Assembly (NCBI GenBank): GCA_900239685.1
Contig: OENT01000624.1
Location: 27,438 to 91,437 of the forward strand
Source: Rotaria macrura
Lineage: Eukaryota; Rotifera; Eurotatoria; Philodinida; Philodinidae
Direction: 5' to 3'
DNA length: 64,000 nucleotides
The translations under genes and the position numbers were made by a program. This document shows positions 49,235 through 60,519 of this stretch, one piece after another; the first letter of the stretch is position 1; every line of letters begins with the position of its first letter. The notes under the pieces are model-generated. The model searched no databases. It was not told the DNA's origin and worked only from the letters and a program-made list of their open reading frames with translations.

Positions 49235-51540
49235 GATGAAGATGATGCTAAAATACAATGAATAAATCAGCGGTCAATTCGAAGGAGAAAAAACACAGGA
49301 GTTTTCTCTTTCTTCTTGTTCGAATCTTCCTATGAGTATGAACTCATACGAACATGATCGATCGAATAATAGAGCTACTAGATGGCTTTCTTCATTCTCT
49401 TCCTGTCTTAGCATTTTTATTTAATGGAAGAGAGACGAAAAGACGAATCAACGAGCAAACAACGGAATATTGGTTGTGTCCAAATGATTGGATGACTCGG
49501 ATCCCTATTAGCCTATCAGATAGCAACGTGTGGAGATAGAAATCGATTACCAATACTGATGAAATACAATCTATTTTATGAAACGAAAAATTCGAATTTA
49601 ATTTAAATTCAACGATAAACTTAAAACGATTTGAAAGTATTTCACGCTTTTCTGACGAAAATGCCATCTATAATAGATGGAGTTTTCCAAATTATTTTAA
49701 TAAAATATATAATAATTTAAATACCAAAATGTTTATATAACTATTAAAGTTCTCATTTTACGAGTGCGCTGTCTTGAAAACAATTCAAAGAAAAAGCGTT
49801 CCTGTTAATTTACTTTCCACTCATACAATTTAGTAACACTTGTCTCATACTATATTTTTAAATCTGTGTAGTAGGCTGTTATTTGAAATAAAGAAAAGTC
49901 TGTATCTATAAACTCCTCATAAAATATTTTTTCAATCATATTGAGTTTCAATCGGAAGAAATCATCCATGAAACAGTTGTTGCTCTTTGTTCATGTACGT
50001 TTAACCATATCATTCTTATTTCTTTTTTTATAAGTTTAATATGAAATCAACCGATGTTTTTGTAGAACATGCGCAATTCAGAACAGGCGACATTGTCTTG
50101 AATCATAATATTGTAATGGCAAAAAATTCCATTGCTCCTTCAAAATAACACGAATTTGTAACAAGGAATGACGAAAACCATCTACTACGGATACATTTCT
50201 GTACGCTAAATACTAATTTTGTAAAGTAATTGTCGCTAATGCAGATATTTTGGAGGTAAGAATATTCCAACTAGCATATTATGGTTACATGATTATCATC
50301 GAAACATGAAGAAGATTAATTTTCAGATGAACATTTGATCATTGTTATACGAATGTGCGTAGAGAACAAAAAGTTCGTTACTAATATACTTTTTACCATA
50401 CTCTATCGAAGTAAGTCTCTTCATACAGAACATGAGATTATGGTATATTTCAAAAATGTACAAGCCAAAAGATTGGATTAGGTATAGACTAATCTAGGGT
50501 ACGCTTAGAAAAATTCTTCTCGATAAGTAAAGCTCAAATTTTTTGACATATTCATACTAAATAGTAAAAACAGCTTATGTTAGTATGTTAATTGAGTATT
50601 GAAATTGAATAAATGGGTCAAGATTGTTGATGAACTAAAGACAATGCATTAAAATAAACAAAAACCTTTAAGAATGAAAAACAGTGTAAATATGTCATTA
50701 TTATAACAGCTTTATTCTCATGTAGAAGAATTATTTCTATTTGATATGTTGTACCGATAGATTTAAAGTTTGCTAAAAAAATACGTCTTTCCATACATTG
50801 AAAATTTAAAGTATGTTTGTTTAGTGACTTTGCTGTCGAATGATGTACTCGTAAAAAACGTTTTCGAGTAAAATTGTTTTTTAAAATCCTATTTAAAAAT
50901 CTTAGGACGGATTCGTCAGACTGAAGATGACAACAAATACTACTTTTGAGAGAAGAGAAAAATGATTGAGTTGATCAATCTTATTTTTAACTAAATTAAT
51001 ATATTTCATAATAAGCAGATATAGTATCGTATTGAACTGAATGGAAAGGCAGATAATTCAATTGACTTCCATAAAGTCATATAACACAATAGATTCATAA
51101 CGAGTACATTTTTATTGAAAAGAAGTTTGGAGTATGGTAGAATGAAAACTTAGCACATCTTCATTTTAAGATTGATGATGAGTCAATCTTTCAATGTCGC
51201 ATTGAAATGGGATTTTCCTCTTAAAATATATGTATTCACACTATTTTGTCGTAATGCTAATTATATGTCAGGGGTATTATTGACAGTACAAGGGATTCAA
51301 TCTCTATTCCAAATTTAGCACTGAAGTATGCGACATGATAATTAGATGAATTTTGAATTGTAATATGAAAGATAAAATCGTCAACAAAACAATTCTTTCT
51401 ATCGACATTCCTTATTCAATTGATTGATTTCGAAAAATGAGTTTATGAAAAAATTAAACAAGATTTACATGAACTATTCTGATCAATAAAGACAAGAACA
51501 AAAAACGACAACAAGAATGCTCAGGTAAAACAAACATAAA
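49235..51540. other. Intergenic between calreticulin and the CRAL-TRIO gene
   Basis: AT-rich, no gene recognised; short frames at 49354-49667 on both strands have no motifs. Confidence 0.5.
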
Positions 51541-52471
51541 TTATGTTGACCTTTTAATATTTTTTATTAAGTGTTGTATTTGTGCAAGATCAACTCGATA
51601 GCGTTCGAGTTGAACCATATAGTCGTTCTGTTGCTGAACCCATTGAACAAACGATTTGTTTATATCAGATACAACGGACTCTAATGGACCACCATATTCA
51701 TTGGGTAACAATGATGGATCAATATATTGATGCAAGGATTTTTTCATTGAATCATCTCGCGTTCTTGAATGAAAGTATATTTGACCATCAAGATCACGAC
51801 AATAAAATAAACGAAGCAAATGTAAAATGGGATCAAATATAGACGGATAATTGTAACAATGCATTTGATGTAGACGTAGTGGATACATTTTATCCCAACA
51901 CTCAACATAACGGCGAACACGATCAGGTGTAAATTGTCGTATATGTTGTAAACGAATATTTGTAAAATCTAATAATATGATAAACCCATATATTTGAGCA
52001 TCTGGCTGACTATTAATTATGTCTGTTATAGCGAAAGCATACCGAGTGACGTCATCGATGGTATAGATTGCTGGATCATATTGTCCCAAACGCATAAGAA
52101 ATATAAGATGTTTATCTTTGGTTGCTTTTGGTAATTGAAGGCAAATCGCTAAATTAGCTATTTGACACATTAATGAGTTTTTGAGTAAATCTCGATTTGT
52201 AAACCTATAAAACATATCCGATTATCAAAGATCAATAGAAAAATTAGAAAACGAACCATTGTGGATTTTCAGTACGATATTTCCAGAAGTGAATTATTCT
52301 TTCTTTCGTGTTCTCTAAGCGAAAATCGGTGACACGTAAAAATTTCAATAAAAATTCATCTGTATCAAGCGAATTCAACATGGGTTGTTGTTGATGAAGC
52401 CATTTTCGAAGATGATTGACATGATCACGTATTGTTAATAATTCCTCACCATTGTCATCAATTTGTGCCAT
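51541..52471 (-). CDS. CRAL-TRIO (SEC14-like) lipid-transfer protein
   Basis: Binds a small hydrophobic ligand and carries it between membranes. Two exons, 52257-52471 and 51541-52204, joined by a 52-nt GT-AG intron, total 879 nt (292 residues). The N-terminal CRAL-TRIO-N helices include LDTDEFLLKFLRVTDFRLE, the usual LLRFLRARKFD-type motif. The lipid-binding domain has AQIYGFIILLDFTNIRL, then a WDKMYPLRLHQMHCYN step where family members have YP.R....... N.P, and ends PSLLPNEYGG, the typical LP.EYGG. The last 45 residues are helical and charged. Size and motifs fit the alpha-tocopherol-transfer-protein/clavesin group; the ligand cannot be told. Confidence 0.92.
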
Positions 52472-55400
52472 ACTGAACTTGCAATTAGTCGGTTTTTTTT
52501 ATGAAAAGGAGTGAGTAAATAAAAACTAAGAAAAAAAGAGAAATATTTAACAGAATATTTTTTTGTTCTCTTTCTTTTTGCTATATTTTATGCGCGTTCT
52601 CAGACTAAGCAGTGTGAGTATCTTCGATGAACACCGATAGACAATAAAAATCTCAATGAGTACTGTTTGCAATGTCAATGCACGAATCTTCGAAAATAGG
52701 TAGATGTTTCAGCAAAAATGGATGTCACTATAGGCCATGAAAGCATACTGGGTGATAATTCAGGAGCATTAAATGAAATTTGTATTGTGTTACAGACACA
52801 AAGCTCCTGTCAAACAGAATAGATAATTTTGTAAATGAATTGTTTTGATTATTACCATTTAACAAGGAACATTTCTGAAATCGTTAAAAATATTTCATTT
52901 GATATTTGTAAGCATTTTTAAAGAGTCTGTGTTTTATTAGAATTATAGAAGATTGTCCACAAAGAGATCACTCTAGACGTACTACTGTAAGTACTTATTT
53001 ATCACCGTGAAGTAATTAGGAAAATGAAATACAACAGATATGCATTCCAAACAGAAACACATGGTATTCATCACATAGGCTTGAGAGATACAATAAGCCA
53101 GGTTTCTCAAATTGACAAGTATCAGAATATGGGAAGGACGAACGGAGTTCATCCAGACCAAAGCCTAGCATAGGAGTTCAATGATTTAGACGAAGTTCTA
53201 TTTTTGTAAAAGTGATCCATCCAGAGAAGTTCCAACCACTTGTATTTTCTATGAAAACATTACAATCTGTTACCTGATAACGACCTGTGGACATGTATTG
53301 AGTGGACATCATTGTAGTTTTTATATAAACAATAGATACAAAATGAAGGATTTCGAAGAATTACTACTTAAAGAAAATTGTTTTCTAAGTCGAAAACCAA
53401 CAAGAAAATGAAATCTTGCCGTATCAGTTTAAATTAAAGTATGATTTACCTTACAATCATTGTTATTAGAGTGTATTGGAAAGTATTAATTTAAACACAA
53501 TTGAATATAAATAGATGTTTCTCAATCGATTTGGAAGTAGTCAAACATTTAGTTGACAACGAGATATTATTCTAATCTTCAGTATGAATGTTTGAGCCAG
53601 CAATTATTGAAATTCACCAGCGTTAACAATATTCAAACATGCGTAAGGTAAGCTTGGAAATATATTTTCTATGCATGTTTGAACTAGTGCAGTGAATAAC
53701 ATGCTCTTAGGGGACTTCTGCTAATAAAAGGTTTTATGTGTTTAATGAAAGTACCGACGAACATGTCTTATTTTTTTCTCTTCAATAAGAAACTGATATA
53801 TATTTCATGTCTTTTTTCACGATCATCGAGCCTTCTTGATATCATTGAATTCATCATCACCATCTTGATTGTAAGTTTTTTCAAGATATCCAAATCAGTT
53901 CTACTGTTCATTCAATAGCGTCAACAGATAAGCATAACATTTGCATAGCACGATTGATGAATGTCGAAAATCATCTGCATTTGATTTTTGAAAATTGTGA
54001 ATTCTTTGTATAAATTAGTGAACAAATCTTTGGGTTATAAAATGCACTTTGAACAACATATATACGATAATTAATTGTGTATAATTAAGGCAAGCTCATG
54101 AAAACACGATATTCTCTAGCATGACAGTGACCATATAACTATGCTAGCAAACATAAATATACTTAACAGCTTTTAAAAAATAACTTGGAACCCAGTAAAC
54201 TATACATCTGTTATTCAGATACGTGCCACATATATATTGCTATTTATATCTTTTGAATGAATATAAATAGTTTACTTTCATAATATATATTTAAAAATTA
54301 ATTACAACTACCATCATACGTATACATGTATATAGATATATAAAAATATCGCTTACGACTATTTCTATTTGATGTAAGTTTATCTTCAAACAAGAAAATA
54401 AACTGCGTAAAAGCTTGTTTAACATGCAACGAGCATTTATTCATCCGAAATTCACTTGTGAAGACACATGTGTCGAGAATTAGATTGTTGAATAGATTAA
54501 TCTTTAACACGTTTGGAACATTTGTATGAGCACTTTTTCCTTGGTTTATTTTCAATAAAATTCAAAATAATGGAATGTAGACGAAGTTTCTCTCTTGTCG
54601 ATTCTATTGGGTTGAAATATCAAAAAGAACCTCTAGGAAACGATTTTCGAAAGAATATGCGATGATATTTTTCATACTTTACTTCGACAGTTTTAACCTA
54701 ACTCAGCCTATCAAAACGATCAGCTTTCTAAAATGGAATTCTGTTAAACGCAAGATCTAAAAAAGGATTATTCTTTCACTGTTTTTTATCAACTTGTTAT
54801 GAATGATGAAATATATGGAAAGCTGAACAGTTTCTCGTTCGGGTTCGTTGACCCATCTAGAGTTTGTAAAATCGCAAGTCAATAGTTATAGGGTGACACT
54901 CAGTTCAGACACCGAATAACAATCAGATTGATATGATTCAAATAGGCCTAAGCAAACCTAAGGTAAACTTTCTTGATTCAAACTTTTCGACAAAATATAA
55001 TCAAATAATGAAAGATAATCGATAAAGGGAGTCCATGACTTCGATCCGTAACTAATTGTTTTGAAGATGTATCTCCAGCGAACTGTTCAGCATAGAGCTC
55101 GGCAATATACTTGTGAAGATCTCAAATGAAGACAAAAACTCATTTTACAAATGAGCAACATCCTCGATAACGGGATGGTTGTATGAAAAAAATGATTGAA
55201 TTATACTCTATGGAGATTTATGTTATTTATAGTTTCGTTTGAAAACTAAGTCTTTATCGATAATGGATCGGATTCATTCACGTAATGCTTGTAGTTGACA
55301 ACATGGAATAAAACAACGCTGATGGTATCAGAACGTCATTTGCTTTTTTTTTACGTAGTTCATAAAAGTCTTTTATAGATTGAGGTAGTATTACTAATTA

Positions 55401-57535
55401 GACTAATATATTTTGATCGTTGGTTCATTCGGCTTTCATGATGAGTTTTTTTCTTATTCAAAAACCAAGTTAATACTGACTTTTAGAATATGATACGCGA
55501 AAAGGGTTTTCTGAGCTCTGACAGGGTTCAAATAGTCTCGATCGAGCTCAAAACAATCCTTTTTCCCGGCTCAAAAAGAATCCTCGTCCATATTATAAGC
55601 GATGAGAACCACTGTTTGTAAGAGATTAATGCAAAAGTTTATATATAAGTTTTACTAGTGACTACTGGCGATAAAATCAGTTTTGTCGTTCATATCAATG
55701 AGAGTATTCATCTTTTTCAGCATATCATAACCACTTCTTTTTCCTGCATATTCACTCAAAGTGACGGTTATTTCATAACGCTTGATATTAAATCATATCA
55801 GTAAACATATTTGAACTGTACGAGTATAAAAATTTCTTCGTAATTGTATTCTTGCATGTTCCTTAAAAGGACGTCTATCCGTGCAGTATAGTGTTGCTCG
55901 AAAACTCCCATCTGCTGTCTGTTGCGATTCTCGTTCGAGTTCTTCGTTGTTGTTTTTACTTTGATTGAGTGATTCTCTCTTAAAGCTGTTGGATATTTGT
56001 CGCTATTATCACAAAAACTGAATAAGTGAAAGAAAATTAAATTCTACCATAATACCACGCACAATGTCATTTTCTTTTTCTTTTGCTGACGCCTCAACCT
56101 TGTCTTTGCATGTATTCAAGTTCTCATAAGTGTATAAATGAATAAAAAGATATAAACACACAGTTTTTATTAAAAAGTATATGAACGAGTAATATTTCAA
56201 TGGTTCATTTTTCTTATGAAAATGCTGAAACAACTAATGTGAGTGAAACGATAATCACCAATATGGTTTACAATCGAGGAAATACTAATAATTATCTTCT
56301 ATGGCTTCTTCACCATCTTACTGTAATTTATATTTTATTGTCGTAACTAGTTCATATTGCATAGTTATTCTGCGATATCTTTTCGAAAACGTAATGCATC
56401 TATGAGTTCTGAATAATAGAAAAACATCAAATACGAATAATTCAATAAATTCATTACGACCATTGTACTTCATTCTATTATGGGCAGAGTGAGAGAAACA
56501 GCGTGATGTAACAAATAACAAAACTTTCGGTAAGAAAACAACTTTTTTTACTTTTTTTCCAATCAGCATTTCACATAGAGAGCAAGTTTATCAACAAATA
56601 CTATTGTTCCTTTTTGTTTTTATCCCATGAGCAATAACTCATTCTAATTAGTCATAATGAACGTTTCAATATTGAAAAGATGGAATCAATTTTCTTCTTC
56701 ACTTTGTTAGCAAAACATTCAGTTAGTATACTGTTTTGCTCAAGAATTGAAACAATCCTACATTTCAATAATTATAATTGTTAAACATGGTTCATAATAT
56801 TCTTTGTCAGTTCCTTCATGACAGAAAAGTAATTTTTGTTCTATTAAAAAAATGAGATCCAAATCAGTTTTTTTCTAGATTTGGCATTCGATGCCGAAAC
56901 CGAATTCCTCCTTCATTTTAAAAAACTCTCTTCATTGAAGCACAGCGAAACGAAATCTAAGATCTGTTAGTCGCTCATTGACAAAATAATACAAATGTAG
57001 ATTCTTTTGAATAAATCGGACATTATTTAGAATAACTTACTTGCTGACAGATTGTTCGACGTTAAGCAAGGAGAAGAGAAATGTTAATTTGAAAGTCAGG
57101 AAGATGAGAGAAACCAGAAATGGTCGCGGTGTGGGGCGGGGCAGAGATAAAATTTTAAATAGTGAGGCGGTGGCCTTGCACCGTCTTATCTAGCGGTTTC
57201 CCCGTCTCATGACACAAATGTAATTTTTCACATCACAATCAGATTAACAGCAACGTCTTTAAATATCTCTACGAACTTTTGTCACGCTTTATTAGTGGAG
57301 GAAAAATATATTCAAGGTATAGTGCATATTTGAAAACTTCAAATAAAACTACACCATATAGATATATTTATGTATGTTTAGCATGGTAAATCGCCATTAT
57401 TTGTATTGATCTAACAATATTTACAAAATGTTTTTACTGCATAAAAATTTCCTTGTTTAAAAATAGCGTATGCACAACTTTTTTATATAGTAAGTCTACG
57501 CCAAAGTCTTCTTCGTCTTCAACTGATGTCAACTA
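52472..57535. other. Five-kilobase stretch without a recognisable gene
   Basis: AT-rich; frames at 53736-53918, 54298-54555, 56009-56233 and 56318-56569 are short and unsupported. The only compositional break is a GC-rich patch at about 57120-57215 with GGGGCGGGGCAGAGAT, TAGTGAGGCGGTGG and CACCGTC words, similar to one near 11750. Confidence 0.5.
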
Positions 57536-57680
57536 GGCGGGTGTGAGGTGTGGGTGTGGGTGTGGATTTAGGTGCTATGACACTGGGTCTAGGTATGGAT
57601 AATTTGAGTGCGTGAGTATCCTTCTTCTTCTTCTGACTCACACCAACATTAGTACTCACACCCACATGCACCAACAGGTC
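57536..57680. repeat. TGTGGG-word inverted element
   Basis: The left part contains GTGTGAGGTGTGGGTGTGGG and more GTGTGG; the right part carries the complement (CTCACACC, CTCACACCCACATGC), so the outer portions are inverted relative to each other around a CTTCTTCTTCTTC centre. TGTGGG is, to my knowledge, the telomere repeat reported for the bdelloid Adineta vaga, so this may be an interstitial telomere-like or subtelomeric piece. It may equally be another word element. Confidence 0.5.
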
Positions 57681-57792
57681 CATTGTAATCATATGTGAAA
57701 GTAAAATGAAAGCACTTGATCTCATGAAGCATCGCCGATGAACATTATCAGATATGCTGAAACGATGATGAATTTTTGAAGAGACAAATAAT

Positions 57793-58362
57793 TCAATTCA
57801 AGGAGTAAAAATATGACTGAATTGATAATGATTGAAGTATTTCGGAGTTCACCGACGGCAACATGATCAACAATTGATTGAAAAGAGTAATACTCACATG
57901 CCAATGAGTAAGTTGTGGTGGACACCAAAGATCGTTGAGAACATCGATAACATCTCCATATTCAGTTCGAAAACGACAGTCGATAAAATTGAGACTGTCT
58001 AATATAGGCCAACAATGACACTCTATCAATAATCTGCACATAAGGCTAGACGAGCACAGATGATTCAAGGTCAATGATCTCAATGTGATCAAGCGAGATA
58101 AAGCAACGGATTTAACCCAGTATTGAATTGTCATCTGACAAATAAAGAAATGAAATGCTATGTGTAATATCTGGGAGATATTGAAGGGATACGTTGTCAA
58201 AATAATTATTCGAGATCAAGCACAAATCCAAATTGTAATTACGAAAATATTTCAAGAGAAGCGCATTCAAAGGAGTATTGAAACCTTGAAAAGTAAGAAA
58301 TAAACTGATGATCGACAAATATTCAAAAAGACCGAATGCCGATTCATGATAGTAAACAATTC
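57793..58362 (-). pseudogene. Decayed F-box/LRR-like family member
   Basis: Two overlapping frames on the minus strand share a protein of one type. The first (to about 58112) contains GLFEYLSIISLFLTFQGFN, then YNLDLCLISNNYFDNVSLQYLP and FLYLSDDN. The second (58123 down to 57793) contains ALSRLITLRSLTLNHL, LLIECHCWPILDSLNFIDC and a tail. This succession (LFEYL..I.LF..F.GLN; LHLSDD; L.SLTL; LP.L..L...C) matches an F-box-like family that I know to be highly expanded in bdelloid rotifers. The F-box start is damaged, a frame change with a short deletion lies near 58110-58125, and no start codon fits. Dead copy. Confidence 0.5.
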
Positions 58363-59286
58363 GAAGCAGTTAAATTTCGAACTTATGAGAATTCTTTGAA
58401 ACAATAATCTATTCTACGAGAAGCAAGTGGCATGTGAACTGCATTCATATCTTTTCTTTAACTATGCTGCATTCAATAAAAAAATAAATACATCGTTCTT
58501 TATTGAACAATGGATCTTGTTACGTTGTTGTTATCAGAGAAAAAAGAGATAGGTGTGGTGATAGGCGGTAGTATTTAGCAAACATTCTGCCTCGCGCTAT
58601 AGACAGAAAACAAGAACAAGACATGAAAATCTATGAATTTAAAAGAATTAAAAGCAAGCCAATTTCAAGAGAAATTTCAAGTTATTGAATAAAGAAACCC
58701 TCGATAACGGAATTGATGAGTGTAGATGTCAGTGAATCTGGGACTTCAGCATGAGTATGGTACATTTTTAACGATTGCCTCCATCCACAACCTTGGAGGG
58801 TTTAATGGTAGTTGAAACCTCACTCTTACGTTTCAGAATTCAGATACAAACATAAATTGCTACATCACTGTTTTCTAGCTTAAACATCAGTCGCCCGATG
58901 AAAACACATTGATGTACGGCATTGAAAGCGGGTAGAAATTTATCACAGGCTTCTTAGAGAAAAGCATTCTGGCCATTCAAAATGAAGCAAGATTCATTAT
59001 TAAATACTTATTGTATTTTTGTTTCTATGAAATAAAACATCATACATAGAATCTCAGCTGCTTCTGGTAATTGTCATCTACAGCACATAATCAAATAAGA
59101 CCATTAAAACTTGAAATGTATTCATCTTGTTTTATATTCTGGTAAATAATTCTTAGAGGCGAAGAAGAGCAGAGTTTACGTAAAGTTTAAGAACGAAAAT
59201 GTACTCTAAGCCATCGTGATGAGATAGATATTATTCGTAAGTTCTCCATTGTAATATCCACTTTTCATATCATAAAACCTTGTAAA
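58363..59286. other. No gene recognised
   Basis: AT-rich, between the F-box relic and the monooxygenase 3' end; nothing identified. Confidence 0.45.
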
Positions 59287-60519
59287 CTATCGTATCGACG
59301 GAGGACACATGATCAACTTTCCACCGATTTCGTAATGTCCGAATTGAGATACACGACCCAACTCTTGCCCCACACAACTGCCATGCCTGGCGAATTCCAT
59401 CACAGCATCTTCATACAGACTCTGTCTTTTCACCCAATCATCCCAGTTTTGCATGTTCTCCCACAATTTTGAGGCATGAAACGCAGCTTGACTCGTGCTA
59501 GCAACTGTATGCGGTCGAAATCCAGCCAATGCATCACCGAGAAGCACGACTCTACCATTGTAATGAATTGCTCGATTTGCTAGTACATCGCTGATAGCTT
59601 GCACGAATGGCGACTGCGTTTTATTAACCAATTCTGCAAATTGAGGGGGAAGATTTTCAATTGCATATTGTTTTTGATTTTCCCAGATTCTTGTATTGAC
59701 CTTTCCGGGAGGCGTTGTCCAATGGTGTGTTTTTCCGTTGCAATCAATGAGAACTTTCGATAAATCTTCACAATTGCAATACCACACCCAATTTATCAAT
59801 CGATCTCCTCGTTTTAATGTACCATTCTTACCAGGGATTACGTAGGCAAGTATTTGCGTGCCAGGTGCATGAAAAAATGTGAAACGTTCGACGAAAGTTG
59901 ATGCAAGTGTCTCTGATACTTCGGATTCAAGAACTGTTCCACGCCAGGCTACGTAGCCAGCATATTTTCGTTCTAAATCGGGATACATTAACATTCGAAT
60001 ACTACTTGACGCTCCATCTGCCGCGATCACAATATCCCCGTTTAGTGACTTTTGCCTATTGTCTTGTTCATAAAGTAGAGTTACTATGTCATTCTCGACT
60101 TTCATATCGGTCACGTTCGCATCATAATCGTAAATAGTTTTCCCACCAGTTTGATCTGGCACCATACAATATTCGTTCTCTATGCCATCGAAATTCGAAC
60201 GTAGGATGTAATACACTAGATCCCAACTAGTCATATACTGAGGCCGATCTTCTCGATATATCTCATTACCTTGAATATCGAGGTAGTGACGAAACACTGA
60301 CTCAACAACGAAGTCCCGTCCAGATTTCTCAAATGTTTCCATGTAGTATCGAGTTTCTGCACCTGCGACGATTCCTGCCCCTTGGTCCTGTAAAACAGGT
60401 TTAGGATTTCGTTCTAGAATATGAACGTTGTGACCGAGTTGTTTAAGTGCTACACCTGCGAACAGGCCTCCAAGGCTTCCACCCACAATGATGATGTTCA
60501 TTGTATTGATTTTAGTCAT
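59287..60519 (-). CDS. FAD-dependent monooxygenase, likely horizontally acquired
   Basis: Flavoprotein hydroxylase of the PHBH/UbiH fold, using NAD(P)H and O2 on an aromatic or related substrate. One uninterrupted 410-residue frame. FAD-binding motif VGGSLGGLFAGVALKQLGH at 12-30 with the acidic Glu36 (ILERN); AADGASSSIR with the DG pair at 168-169; WRGTV at 192-196; and LLGDALAGFRPHTVAST around 326-342 (GD 328-329). The sequence, especially the QGAGIVAG and WRGTV blocks, is closest in my memory to 2,6-dihydroxypyridine 3-monooxygenase-like enzymes of bacteria and fungi. It has no introns, unlike nearly all neighbours, and looks richer in G+C than the surrounding DNA. ATG1 and ATG7 are both plausible starts. 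Substrate unknown. No signal peptide, so probably cytosolic. Confidence 0.9.
   Translation of the reverse strand: MTKINTMNIIIVGGSLGGLFAGVALKQLGHNVHILERNPKPVLQDQGAGIVAGAETRYYMETFEKSGRDFVVESVFRHYLDIQGNEIYREDRPQYMTSWDLVYYILRSNFDGIENEYCMVPDQTGGKTIYDYDANVTDMKVENDIVTLLYEQDNRQKSLNGDIVIAADGASSSIRMLMYPDLERKYAGYVAWRGTVLESEVSETLASTFVERFTFFHAPGTQILAYVIPGKNGTLKRGDRLINWVWYCNCEDLSKVLIDCNGKTHHWTTPPGKVNTRIWENQKQYAIENLPPQFAELVNKTQSPFVQAISDVLANRAIHYNGRVVLLGDALAGFRPHTVASTSQAAFHASKLWENMQNWDDWVKRQSLYEDAVMEFARHGSCVGQELGRVSQFGHYEIGGKLIMCPPSIR

Noticed and set aside
51582..51842. Plus-strand 86-codon ORF
   Set aside because: Antisense shadow of the CRAL-TRIO second exon.
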